Shown here piece after piece: positions 9,520-18,406 of a stretch of 50,296 nucleotides of DNA. Source of the DNA: a virus; IMG/VR virus record IMGVR_UViG_3300006868_000028, positions 1 through 50,296 of that record; one strand, 5' to 3'. A program made the position numbers and the translations under genes. Numbering within the stretch: the first letter of the stretch is position 1; each line of letters opens with the position of its first letter. The notes under the pieces were generated by a model. It was not told the DNA's origin, searched no databases, and was given only the letters and a program-made list of their open reading frames with translations.

Positions 9520-11150
9520 TATGCTGTTAATTCATTTAGTTCCGTATCCGTCAAGAAACTGTCAAGCGTGAGGAACTGATTGATAGAATCTGTGGTCTGC
9601 TCAAAGTTATTGCGATGCCCTAATTGTATCTCCGTTAGTGATGAGGTGTCAAAGGCTCTCGCAATGTTTTGAACGATGCTTCCGTTATGGCTAATCTTCA
9701 ACGCTGTTGGTGAGTAGGCTAATGCAATCTTATTCACCCCTTGTGTTACGGATACATTCCCTCCGAGGAAGGTAAGTGTCTTTGCGCTGTCTGCGTTTAT
9801 GTTGATGAATATCGTTCCTGTTGCTGCTACGTTCTTGGTTAGGGTAGCAGTATCTTTTGCACGAGTGGCTGTAGTTCCGTAGGTCGGGATGTAGGATGAT
9901 GCTGAAGATTCATTTTTTTCTGCTTGAGCGTAACCACATAAAAATTCAGAGTTGTCATTATAGTAAGCGTCTACATATATGTTCACTCTATTTGTAGTCA
10001 CAGTTGATGTTTGTATGGAGATTATTTTATATACACCATCTGGATATGTTTCTACATGTATATTTGAAGGAAGCGGTGTTCCGTTAGGGTTCGCAAAAAA
10101 CCCTTCTGTTGAATAGTCATAAACAATAGAAGAACCCTGACCATAGAACTCCATAGATACTTTATTAAAACCATTTGAGCCAGATATAGGCTTGAAGAAG
10201 CAACTAAACGTCCATACATCGCCAACTGACACGTTGGCTCCATTTAATATATGCCCAGCATATTGAGCCAAGGAATTTTTAGTAAAGTGTTGGAGCGGCA
10301 TTCCCTCCCCAATTTTAGTTGTTGATACAGTATATGAGGCTCCGTTAAATGTGTTAAATAATAAAGACGGGACAAAATTTGTCCTGCTTGGTTCAATCAA
10401 CAAAGCACCATTGCCGCTTGTGTAGTCTATGCGAGGTTGGTCTTCAGATATCGTTGCAGCCTTTGCTGTTGTAGTTGTTGTTTCAATGTAAGGATAGGCT
10501 GACAATCCTTGATTAAGCATTGCATCTTGTATGTAAATTCCTTCGCCGAAGGTAGTATTCCCACTATAAGATGTTGTCTCACAAGCGTAAATCCCTGCAA
10601 TACCAGTGCTTGAAGAATTGTGAGTAATAGAAAACCTAAACCATCCGTTTCCTACGCTTTCACCATTAGTATAAACATCGGGATACGCTACGATAGGATT
10701 TTCTACACCTCCATCTATTAATGAAAAAATAACACCGACACCATCACCAGAAAAGTACAAGCCTACATAATCATATTCTCCTTTTTTTGCATAAACACTT
10801 AAAGTAATAACACCTGTTTGGCTTCTTGTTTGACGAATATTTGAAATGTTTGTCGTTGCATTTATTTTCCAAGCGTCATTAGTTCCATCGTATCCGCTTT
10901 GACCACCAATAGGTACATCTACTCCTATTGTAGTCCAAGGAGACAAGTCAAAACTATTACTCTGTAGCAATAGGTTCTCGTAGCCTTTCTCTATATACCC
11001 GTCTTCATTCACCCTCGTGGCTGACAAGTCGCTACCACGGCTAAAGGTAAAGTCACCACTTCCGTCATCGGGTTTTAAACTACCCAATACTCCGTCACTC
11101 CAACCGCTTGGAACTACTAATAGTGATGATGAGTCTGTTACATTTGCCAT
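9519..11150 (-). CDS. Tail fibre/adhesin-like protein, copy 2 (543 aa)
   Basis: This is a paralogue of the protein at 6316-8082. It shares DGSGDFTFSRGSDLSAT, DGYIEKGYENLLLQSN and IYIQDAMLNQGLSAYPYIET with small changes, while the C-terminal thirds differ. The beta-rich composition and SYIPTYGT segment point to carbohydrate-binding modules. Two diverged receptor-binding copies in one phage could broaden host range or bind two glycans. The start ATG lies two bases after the upstream stop. Confidence 0.62.
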   Translation of the reverse strand: MANVTDSSSLLVVPSGWSDGVLGSLKPDDGSGDFTFSRGSDLSATRVNEDGYIEKGYENLLLQSNSFDLSPWTTIGVDVPIGGQSGYDGTNDAWKINATTNISNIRQTRSQTGVITLSVYAKKGEYDYVGLYFSGDGVGVIFSLIDGGVENPIVAYPDVYTNGESVGNGWFRFSITHNSSSTGIAGIYACETTSYSGNTTFGEGIYIQDAMLNQGLSAYPYIETTTTTAKAATISEDQPRIDYTSGNGALLIEPSRTNFVPSLLFNTFNGASYTVSTTKIGEGMPLQHFTKNSLAQYAGHILNGANVSVGDVWTFSCFFKPISGSNGFNKVSMEFYGQGSSIVYDYSTEGFFANPNGTPLPSNIHVETYPDGVYKIISIQTSTVTTNRVNIYVDAYYNDNSEFLCGYAQAEKNESSASSYIPTYGTTATRAKDTATLTKNVAATGTIFININADSAKTLTFLGGNVSVTQGVNKIALAYSPTALKISHNGSIVQNIARAFDTSSLTEIQLGHRNNFEQTTDSINQFLTLDSFLTDTELNELTA

Positions 11151-11152
11151 AC

Positions 11153-12376
11153 TTACGATAATTCTATTGCGTCAAAATCTACTAACGAGTCATACACATA
11201 CGTTTCATTCTCAAAGTTGTCTAACCTTTGAATCATTGCACTAACAAGTAACGATGGGATTACAGCAGCCGTAGATGCACTATTGGCAGTTGCCTGACCA
11301 AGTATATTGGTTTCTATCTGTTGTACCCTTAAAAACTTGTTGGCGTACTCAAGTGGAATCAAATACGATGCACTCGTAGCACCACTAATGTTTGACCATC
11401 CACCTGTTCCTGTATCGCTCACCTGCCATTGGTAGGTTGTGGTAAGCGCAGGAGAACTTGTTACCGATGCTTTCGTTGCTGTTATTGTCTCCGTGATGGC
11501 TACAATCCCACTAATCGTAGGTACGCCATTAATCACAGGGGCAGTAGCATCTAACGCTGTAGCCTCTAACCTTCCGTCATTATCTACAAGGATGCGGTAA
11601 GGTGTGTCATTGCGTGAGCGTATAACCACCCCCGCTAAAGATTCCTTTACCTCAATGTTTCCATCCTTGGTGATTCTAAACTTCTCGGTGACACTCGTTC
11701 CAGTGCTTGTGTAGAACACCATATCACTTGAAGTGTTGAACGGCACACCTGTATATTCAGACTTGATGTGAGCAGTGTCTAATTGATACTTACCCGATAC
11801 CAAGTCACTAATGTCTGTGGTGACATCCGCAAGGATACCATTCACCTCACCACCATCGGCTTCCACTCTTGTGGTAAAGTCGTTGTATAAGGTTTCAATT
11901 AATGATGGCGTGTCGGGGTCAGTAAACTTACGAGAGAAAGTAAGCGTACCCATAACCTCATTTGAGGTAGGGTTTGTTTCACTTGTGGCTTCAAGTTTTA
12001 CAACAGGCGATGAAGTGTCTACAGACTTTATAGTGCCATTAGAGGTAAGGCTTCCTACTTCAACAGCATTGGTTGTTGTGTTCCCTTCTGTTGTTACTGA
12101 ATCAAGTGTCGGGTCCGGGATGGCAGCAATCTGATTAGACACATACGTAGTAAGGTCTGTTTGGTCAGTAATCGTGCCACCTATGTTCCCCCAATCAGGG
12201 TCAGGAGGAACGGGTATCGCTGCAATCTCTGCATCAACGTAATCTACTAAATCAGTTTGATTAGTGATTACTCCGGTCACACTTCCCCAAGTGGCACCAT
12301 CGCCACCACCAACACCACTTGTTTTGATGATGACCGTATTAGGCGTCTTGTGTATTAATGTAACCTTACTTCCCAT
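11153..12376 (-). CDS. Tail fibre with repeated WG.I.G.ITNQ motif and Ig-like domain (407 aa)
   Basis: The N-terminus carries two tandem copies of a short fibre motif (WGSVTGVITNQTDLVDYV and WGNIGGTITDQTDLTTYV), common in long tail fibres of marine phages as coiled or collagen-like linkers. The middle is beta-rich. Residues about 290-370 form a small Ig-like domain with TTYQWQVSDTGTGGWSNI and LRVQQIETN, closely similar to a domain in the protein at 13704-14423. The Ig-like domain probably contacts cell-surface sugars. It is packed within the fibre operon. Confidence 0.6.
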   Translation of the reverse strand: MGSKVTLIHKTPNTVIIKTSGVGGGDGATWGSVTGVITNQTDLVDYVDAEIAAIPVPPDPDWGNIGGTITDQTDLTTYVSNQIAAIPDPTLDSVTTEGNTTTNAVEVGSLTSNGTIKSVDTSSPVVKLEATSETNPTSNEVMGTLTFSRKFTDPDTPSLIETLYNDFTTRVEADGGEVNGILADVTTDISDLVSGKYQLDTAHIKSEYTGVPFNTSSDMVFYTSTGTSVTEKFRITKDGNIEVKESLAGVVIRSRNDTPYRILVDNDGRLEATALDATAPVINGVPTISGIVAITETITATKASVTSSPALTTTYQWQVSDTGTGGWSNISGATSASYLIPLEYANKFLRVQQIETNILGQATANSASTAAVIPSLLVSAMIQRLDNFENETYVYDSLVDFDAIELS

Positions 12377-12385
12377 TGATTTTTA

Positions 12386-13702
12386 TTAGAAGTTAACCCA
12401 ACTCGTTCCGTTGTAGTACGACATTTGGTTTGCATCTGTGTTGTATATCATTAGTCCAGCCGCTGGGGTTGCAATAGCATTCTTTTCAGCATCTGTCATC
12501 CTTGGGGGTAGGAAGCCTTGGGTAGTGGATTGAACATCAAGCAAAGCACTTGCATCATTTGATGGGTTATAACTTTTTGATATAACAAAACTATTTCCAC
12601 TTGATGGCACGATAAAATTTAGATTGGAATTATTGTTAGCATCTACAAATCCCCTAAATTGTGCGCTTGTGGTAAATACGGCTGATTTTATATAGGTAAG
12701 GCCCCCATCAGTTACCTTCATCAACTCCGTCCCCGCTGAATTTTGCACTAACAAGGCGGTTGTTGCAGAGGTTGTGCCCTTTCCTTTAATGTATGCTCTT
12801 ACTGCCGAAGAACCTTGAGTACCTCCAATACCCACATAGTTATCGTTAGCATTTGCAAATATTAAATGGTCAGTACCGTCACCCCTAACTTGAAGTGAAC
12901 CACCCGAACTATTTGTAGGGTTAATGTCTACATATCCACTATCTTTAACTCGGAACATATCAACTCCATCACTATTTTGCACAAGCAGAGCCGTAGTGGT
13001 TGCATCGTTGCCCGAGCCTTTTACTTGAAGCCTTGCAGTTGGGGTGGATTCTCCGATGCCTACTCTTTGTTCACCATCACCCGTGATGCGCATTGCTTCG
13101 CTATAACCAACGCCGTCAAATGTTTTAAAATCAATTCTAAAAAATGAACTTAAGTGCGCTGAACTGCCCAATTTTAATGACCTCCCGCTGTTGTTTTGCG
13201 CTTGGATTATTGGTGTAGCACCGCCCTCCCCTAAATTTATATTACCATCATCAGTTAATTTAAATAACTCATCTCCATCACTATTCTGCACCAATAACGA
13301 GGTAGTACCCGAACTCGCTCCGCTTCCTTTGATGCCCAACTTTGCACCCATTGAAGAAGACTGGCCAATTGATACATCTCTATTTGCTACATTGTAAGCA
13401 AGCCTTACATTTTCTGTGATTCCAGTAGTTACATAATCTATATCTAAATTATTCCCTCCCGAAATATAATGCACTTGTGCGCCCGCTCCATAAAATTGCA
13501 TCGGCACATTTGTTTGACCATCAAAGTTTAAATCAAGCGTACCGCCAATACTCAAGGCACTATTGCTCAACTGCAATATCGTATCCGTACCATCACCCGT
13601 AGAGATAGCCTTTAAGTCTGCGGTCAACGGGTCATTGTCCCCAACCTTTAGTAATCCGTCAAATGTAGTTGCAGGTGTTAAACCGCTTAATGATGTACCC
13701 AT
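12386..13702 (-). CDS. Tail fibre with three internal repeats (438 aa)
   Basis: Three internal repeats share the pattern (I/V)KG.G....T.LLVQNS.G...(F/M)K..D.G, for example TTSLLVQNSDGDELFKLTDD, TTALLVQNSDGVDMFRVKDS and TTALLVQNSAGTELMKVTDG, spaced roughly 85-100 residues. The C-terminus ends NGTSWVNF after GLMIYNTDANQMSYY, the classic end of Bacteroidota long tail fibres. It is probably a trimeric fibre shaft. It lies between the two proteins that share the Ig-like domain. Confidence 0.65.
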   Translation of the reverse strand: MGTSLSGLTPATTFDGLLKVGDNDPLTADLKAISTGDGTDTILQLSNSALSIGGTLDLNFDGQTNVPMQFYGAGAQVHYISGGNNLDIDYVTTGITENVRLAYNVANRDVSIGQSSSMGAKLGIKGSGASSGTTSLLVQNSDGDELFKLTDDGNINLGEGGATPIIQAQNNSGRSLKLGSSAHLSSFFRIDFKTFDGVGYSEAMRITGDGEQRVGIGESTPTARLQVKGSGNDATTTALLVQNSDGVDMFRVKDSGYVDINPTNSSGGSLQVRGDGTDHLIFANANDNYVGIGGTQGSSAVRAYIKGKGTTSATTALLVQNSAGTELMKVTDGGLTYIKSAVFTTSAQFRGFVDANNNSNLNFIVPSSGNSFVISKSYNPSNDASALLDVQSTTQGFLPPRMTDAEKNAIATPAAGLMIYNTDANQMSYYNGTSWVNF

Positions 13703-13703
13703 T

Positions 13704-14423
13704 TTAATTCCAAGTTTGTACTGTTAGTTCACCCCAAGTTACAGGCTGAATATTTGCATATGTTGTTTCAGAGAATATACTCTCTTGTATTAATCCTGTT
13801 GGATTGCTCGCAGCCGTAGCACTCTCCAATACGTTGGTCTCTGTCTGCTGCACTCTAACGTACTTATTCGCATCTTCAGAGGTAAGAGTATAGGTAGCGT
13901 TAGTTGCGCCCGCTATATTGTCCCAATTAAGCCCTGTGGTGCTTCTTTGCCACTGCCACGTTCTAACAGGGGCAGGACTACCTGTAACACCCCCTGCAAT
14001 CGCACCCAATGTGTACCACACCTTCTCGGTTCCTGTAATCACAGGTGGAGATGTAATAGCAGCATCAGTAGAGCCTTCAGGGATGACAAGCAGTTGAGCA
14101 TCATTGCTTACTACGATAGTAAACAAAGAGCCGTCCTCCGACTCCATATCAAACTCAGCCTTCGGTGCGTTTAAATAGTTTATTAAATCAACTTGATTGG
14201 TTATAGTACCGGTAATATCACCCCAAGAGCCACCGCCACCGCTGACGCCACGATTGTTAATTACAACCGATATAGGTGTTATGTTGCTGATACTTACCGC
14301 ATTAACATACGACTTTCTAACGCTTACACTATTAGCCTGTAAATTTGTTAGAGAGACAGAAGGGGATGCAGACTGCTGAATAGCAACCTGATTGTTCTCA
14401 GATATGTTTATGCTTACCGCCAC
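13704..14423 (-). CDS. Fibre protein with Ig-like domain, GTG start (239 aa)
   Basis: The N-terminal half is beta-rich; it then has SWGDITGTITNQVDLINYL, the same linker motif found twice in the protein at 11153-12376. Residues about 160-215 form an Ig-like domain (TWQWQRSTTGLNWDNIAGAT, then YVRVQQTETNVL) nearly parallel to that of the same paralogue. The start is GTG in the context TAATAGTG just after the upstream stop; no ATG is available nearby in frame. Likely a short fibre or fibre tip. Confidence 0.6.
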   Translation of the reverse strand: MAVSINISENNQVAIQQSASPSVSLTNLQANSVSVRKSYVNAVSISNITPISVVINNRGVSGGGGSWGDITGTITNQVDLINYLNAPKAEFDMESEDGSLFTIVVSNDAQLLVIPEGSTDAAITSPPVITGTEKVWYTLGAIAGGVTGSPAPVRTWQWQRSTTGLNWDNIAGATNATYTLTSEDANKYVRVQQTETNVLESATAASNPTGLIQESIFSETTYANIQPVTWGELTVQTWN

Positions 14424-14425
14424 TA

Positions 14426-14788
14426 TTATGCCGTAGTAACATCGTCAACAACAATAAAGTCGCCACCTAACCACGTATGAACCTCACTTGTTGCAGTTTT
14501 AGTTGCCTGAAGGTCATAGGTGTAAGAACCTCCCTTGATGTCCATATTTGCTGCAGCCTTCTCCATTACAAGATTTCCTGCATTGTCTTTGTTAAAGTCT
14601 GCGTCCTCAAACACAAGCACAACCGTTGTTGAGGTTGATGTCTTGCGCACCTGAGCCTTGAACTCATAGGCTGTAAGGTCGATTGCATTACCATTGCTAT
14701 CAAGCCAATCCATATCCAATTTAAACGTATCATTACGTCTACAGGTGATATCAAGTCTTGACGTGGTATCTAAATTTACTGATGCCAT
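14426..14788 (-). CDS. BppU-like baseplate/fibre attachment protein (120 aa)
   Basis: The motif LDITCRRNDTFKLDMDWLDS, then IDLTAYEFKAQVR, resembles the N-terminal domain of baseplate upper proteins (BppU-like), which dock receptor-binding proteins onto the virion. I chose the ATG at 14788 rather than upstream alternatives because a perfect TATATTTG promoter box lies 21 nt before it, which excludes a longer N-terminus. It is the first gene of the fibre operon, a sensible place for the anchor of the fibres that follow. Confidence 0.6.
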   Translation of the reverse strand: MASVNLDTTSRLDITCRRNDTFKLDMDWLDSNGNAIDLTAYEFKAQVRKTSTSTTVVLVFEDADFNKDNAGNLVMEKAAANMDIKGGSYTYDLQATKTATSEVHTWLGGDFIVVDDVTTA

Positions 14789-14808
14789 TATACTTATTCT
14801 ATGATTTA

Positions 14809-14816
14809 CAAATATA
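14809..14816 (-). promoter_or_regulatory. Bacteroidota-type -7 box (TATATTTG)
   Basis: A perfect TATATTTG on the minus strand, 21 nt before the ATG of the BppU-like gene and directly after a strong terminator. It starts the fibre operon. No convincing TTG at -33. Confidence 0.55.
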
Positions 14817-14837
14817 CCCTTGTGGTAGGGCCTAACT

Positions 14838-14872
14838 AAAAAAGTTGGGGCCAACTTGCGTCAACCCCAACC
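14838..14872 (-). terminator. Rho-independent terminator
   Basis: On the minus strand GTTGGGG pairs with CCCCAAC across about 14 nt, followed by TTTTTT. It ends the transcript carrying the 274-aa gene and separates the head genes from the fibre operon. Confidence 0.8.
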
Positions 14873-14913
14873 TACCAACAGAACCACCAAAAAACACTTG
14901 GTCAGTCAAGTGT

Positions 14914-15738
14914 TTACTTTAATGCACTCTGCAAAGTCTTTATAACCTCAGGTCCGTTGGTTGACTCGGTGATGTGAACTACAAGCCCCTCTACCTTATC
15001 AGTACCACGAGCAACGGTACATATTACCTCGTTGCTATCGGCCCATTTCCATCCATTAGAGCGATTATCAAATTTAAGAACACCGGCCTTCTTAGCGCGG
15101 TTAATTAGGGCAGACAATGAGTTCTGCTTGTTCTTACTCTTCTTGATAAACTCAGTGGGGTTATTATCAGCGTAGTCTTCAATAAGGTCTCTAAGGACTA
15201 CCAAGTCTTGCTTGTCGTCCCAACCCATTGTTGCCGCAAAGTCACGAACATCAGCAGCATTCATATCCGCTGCAACGTTCAATGCCTGACGGCGTGTGCT
15301 ACGAGTCTTACGTTTTTCTTCAGCCTGTGCCGTAGGATTAACACGCTCAAAGATTGCTTTCACATCCTGTGAACGATTCTTGTTTGAAGCATTGTAGTTA
15401 CATAGTTCAAGGTACTCGTAAATCTCTGCGTCATCACGGCGTGAGCCATCCAATACCAATACGCCGTTGTATTCCTTTTGGAACCAAACGCTATGGCATT
15501 TCATCTTACCTCCCACACCAACACTCTTGATGTTAGCGATGTCAACGTACTCATCCTTAGACGAGTCATACACGCGGTCCTTGCCGGGTACGTTTACTGC
15601 TGATGGGATTTTAAATGTTTCAGGTCTTGCCGGGTCACCCTTAATTCCTAAGATGCGATATACGGCTTTCTCGCCTCGCTTGAGTTTTGGAGGCATTGAT
15701 TCTTTGGAAATATCATTCCAATCTTGATGCTTTTTCAT
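14914..15738 (-). CDS. Unknown structural-region protein (274 aa)
   Basis: The protein starts MKKHQDWNDISKESMPPKL and contains KAVYRILGIKGDPARPETF, GKMKCHSVWFQKEYNG and a C-terminal helical region. It is bounded by terminators, so it is expressed as its own unit between the capsid gene and the fibre block. The C-terminal half (KAGVLKFDNRSNGWKWAD) reads like a winged or small alpha/beta domain. Proteins in this position are often head-completion or decoration factors, but no motif proves that. The upstream non-ATG start option was rejected in favour of the ATG at 15738. Confidence 0.5.
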   Translation of the reverse strand: MKKHQDWNDISKESMPPKLKRGEKAVYRILGIKGDPARPETFKIPSAVNVPGKDRVYDSSKDEYVDIANIKSVGVGGKMKCHSVWFQKEYNGVLVLDGSRRDDAEIYEYLELCNYNASNKNRSQDVKAIFERVNPTAQAEEKRKTRSTRRQALNVAADMNAADVRDFAATMGWDDKQDLVVLRDLIEDYADNNPTEFIKKSKNKQNSLSALINRAKKAGVLKFDNRSNGWKWADSNEVICTVARGTDKVEGLVVHITESTNGPEVIKTLQSALK

Positions 15739-15764
15739 TTGTTTGTTTTGTTGGTTGTGTGGTA

Positions 15765-15795
15765 TAAAAAGAGGACGGGGCATCGCCCCATCCTC
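15765..15795 (-). terminator. Strong rho-independent terminator after the capsid gene
   Basis: On the minus strand GAGGATGGGGC pairs with GCCCCGTCCTC (11 bp, one G-U) around a GAT loop, followed by TTTTT. It follows the capsid gene by 16 bases and would end or protect the abundant capsid mRNA. Confidence 0.87.
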
Positions 15796-15810
15796 CTGTA
15801 TTCAAATCAA

Positions 15811-17172
15811 TTATGATTGAATGTCAAGTTTTGCGAAGTGCTCAACACCGAGTACCTCCAAGCCTTGTACAGACTCGTAGTGGCACTCAAGAACTGAACG
15901 CTCGTCAGTTGGAGTTGGTGCAAGACCACCCAACATAATTTCGCGGTACTTGAGGTCTGTTCCGTTGCCCGCCATATAGCGTACACGCATACGGTCCAAA
16001 GACTCTCCTGAGCCTGCTGCTTTGATTGTATCGTTCGGTACGAAGTAAGCCTCGTGCTGAAGACCTGCAGAACCTGTGAAGTTAACCACTTGTTGGTGGT
16101 CAATCATTGGCAAGTACTTCTTCACGTAAGAACGTCCGTATAGACGGAACTTATCTACGCCCAAGTCGATGTCACGTCCGTCGATAGAGAAACGTGCGTT
16201 AGCAGACAAGTCAGTGTTACCCAACGAGTTCAAGTAGTTGTCGAACGCAACCTCACCGCTTGTACCTGTGAAAATCATATATTCACGTGGTGCACGCTTT
16301 TGGTTCAACGTACGAGTCAACTCTTCCATATCGTCATTATCGACAGTGCCTGAAGTATCAGTAGACTGAGTGATACCACCATCAACGATGTTTGCACGCA
16401 AACCTTTAGTAGTCTGTACAGGGTTGCCCTCTGCATCAACCAAAGAAGGAGTAGCGTCAGTAAACAAAGAAGTTGAAGCGTCACCGAACATAAGTGCGAA
16501 TGCGATATCGCCACGGAAGCGCATCAATGCTTCGTGCTGACCTTTCAAGAAGTAGTAAGGCTGACCTTTAAATTCGAACTCAATCTTAGATGCGTTCTGA
16601 ATGTCAGTGATTACGTACTTCTCTTTGAAGATTTGCACTTGGTTAACTTGCTTAACCGGAGCAATCTTGCGAGCCTTAGGAGAGTTAGAACCTTCACCTG
16701 CAGCGTTAGAGAATGCTACCAACTTGATGGCATTAAGTTCAGTTGCAGCAGAAGCGTACAAGTTGTCGCTCACCTTAGTGATAGTCAACTCGTCATATCC
16801 TGAATTGATAGACTTAACGTAAGCGATAACACCGCTATCCAACATAACCAAGTCTCCTGCACGTACGTGCTCTGCATCAGTTGCAGCAGCCAACGTTAGG
16901 ACACCTTCAGTTTGGTTACCTGCGAATGCACTTGCAGCAGCAGAAGTTACTGCGCCACCATACAATTCTTGGTTTACAAAAGTGTGGTACTGAGGAACAG
17001 CAGTCTCGATAGAGCGTCCCATCAATTCCATTACATCGAGGAATGAGTACTCCTCGTTAGTTACGTTAAGTAACTTGTTCAAAATTTCGCGTTGGTCCAA
17101 GAAGTTTACAGAAGAAATGTATGACTTATGGACTGCGTTTGCGCCACCAAAGGCGGTAGATGCTAATGCCAT
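15811..17172 (-). CDS. Major capsid protein, HK97-fold-like (453 aa)
   Basis: A 453-residue protein after the scaffold-like gene and portal. The N-terminus (MALASTAFGGANAVHKSYIS) and the segment NKLLNVTNEEYSFLDVMELM fit capsid proteins of Bacteroidota podoviruses. YMIFTGTSGEVAFDNYL followed by YGRSYVKKYLPMIDH resembles the spine-helix and P-domain arrangement of HK97-type capsids. The composition is neutral, without low-complexity stretches, and the gene has the strongest terminator of the region. It is the only gene in the module of suitable size and position. The fold itself is inferred. Confidence 0.78.
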   Translation of the reverse strand: MALASTAFGGANAVHKSYISSVNFLDQREILNKLLNVTNEEYSFLDVMELMGRSIETAVPQYHTFVNQELYGGAVTSAAASAFAGNQTEGVLTLAAATDAEHVRAGDLVMLDSGVIAYVKSINSGYDELTITKVSDNLYASAATELNAIKLVAFSNAAGEGSNSPKARKIAPVKQVNQVQIFKEKYVITDIQNASKIEFEFKGQPYYFLKGQHEALMRFRGDIAFALMFGDASTSLFTDATPSLVDAEGNPVQTTKGLRANIVDGGITQSTDTSGTVDNDDMEELTRTLNQKRAPREYMIFTGTSGEVAFDNYLNSLGNTDLSANARFSIDGRDIDLGVDKFRLYGRSYVKKYLPMIDHQQVVNFTGSAGLQHEAYFVPNDTIKAAGSGESLDRMRVRYMAGNGTDLKYREIMLGGLAPTPTDERSVLECHYESVQGLEVLGVEHFAKLDIQS

Positions 17173-17195
17173 TGTTTTAAATTTTTAGCGTTAAA

Positions 17196-18377
17196 CTATT
17201 TTCCCATCGCTCGCAACGCCGCCTTGAGGAAATCCTCTTTGCTGTCTCCACCTGAAGACACCATAGACTTTGTTGGTCGTGATGGATTCTTTATTTCACT
17301 TACCACCTCTTTGCCACCAAGGTTCTTGCCGTGCAAGATTAGTGAACGCTCAAAAGTATTTGGGTCCAAAGCATAGTTCATCACCTTATACCACTTAGAG
17401 TAGTCCACCTGACCTCCCTCGTTTTGAAAGAGTTGGAAAAACTTGTTGTTGTCGACGGTCATATCAACAACGCTTTGAGGATTATCGATTTCGTACGCAA
17501 AAGGCTCTCCTCCATATTCAATGATAACTCTCCCATCATTGAGTATACTTTGAGTTTCAGCAGCAGACTTCACGGTACTCTCCCATTGGGCTAACACCTC
17601 TTGGGCTTGTGCAGTGCTGTCTACTTGCGGTTGTGCCTCACGCTCGGGTGCTTTGAATCGCTTCTGATTTTCGATTAGGTCTTCCCTTAGTTTACTTGCT
17701 TCTGTCTTCAGAAGTTCTTCACCAAGTTCTACCTCTTCGTCGTCATAGCGAGAAGCATCCAATTGATACTTATCTACAACCTCACGGCGAAATAAACGCT
17801 CGAAGTTCTTCTCACTCATATCTGAGTATTGACGGCGCATATTGTGTCTCACAACATCCAAGTCACTCATTGAAGAGAAGTCGACGTTTTTCGCCTCTAT
17901 ATACGCAGAGACATCACCTGTCTCATTGTAATATTCTACTAATCCTTTGATAAAGTCGTCCATCTCTTGGCTTCCTGAAGCAGCAGTTTCGCCGCCCTCG
18001 AGTCGAGCCTTGAGTTCTTCGACTTGGTCATACAGAGTGTCGTGTGCTTCAATAAGCGTATTGATGTCTTCATAATTCCCTGCAGTGTATTGTGACACCG
18101 CTCCATTAAATGAAGTCATCTCCTCCTCAGAAAACATTGGAGTCTCTAACTCCTTAACATTCTCATTGGACTCGACCTCTCCGTCAAATGACTCTGCTGA
18201 TTCTATATCGGCATTGTCATCAAAGGTTTCCTCTTGAGCCGATTCCACATCGGGTTGCGACTCATCTTGTACCGGTTCTTGAGCCGTATCAACGGTCTCT
18301 TGAGCCGTATCCGCAGATTCCTCAGTAAGTGGCGTACCACCTACACTGAAATCTGATAGATTCATTTCTTCTGACAT
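17196..18377 (-). CDS. Scaffold-like protein (393 aa)
   Basis: The first about 120 residues are highly acidic and repetitive (TAQETVDTAQEPVQDESQPD), then predicted coiled coil (TLYDQVEELKARLEGGE) and helical sequence, with a basic C-terminus (GDSKEDFLKAALRAMGK). This composition and the place between portal and capsid genes are typical of internal scaffolding proteins. No protease triad is recognisable, so a scaffold/protease fusion is not supported. Confidence 0.66.
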   Translation of the reverse strand: MSEEMNLSDFSVGGTPLTEESADTAQETVDTAQEPVQDESQPDVESAQEETFDDNADIESAESFDGEVESNENVKELETPMFSEEEMTSFNGAVSQYTAGNYEDINTLIEAHDTLYDQVEELKARLEGGETAASGSQEMDDFIKGLVEYYNETGDVSAYIEAKNVDFSSMSDLDVVRHNMRRQYSDMSEKNFERLFRREVVDKYQLDASRYDDEEVELGEELLKTEASKLREDLIENQKRFKAPEREAQPQVDSTAQAQEVLAQWESTVKSAAETQSILNDGRVIIEYGGEPFAYEIDNPQSVVDMTVDNNKFFQLFQNEGGQVDYSKWYKVMNYALDPNTFERSLILHGKNLGGKEVVSEIKNPSRPTKSMVSSGGDSKEDFLKAALRAMGK

Positions 18378-18406
18378 AATTGTGGTTGTTGTTTGCGTTC
18401 GCTAAT

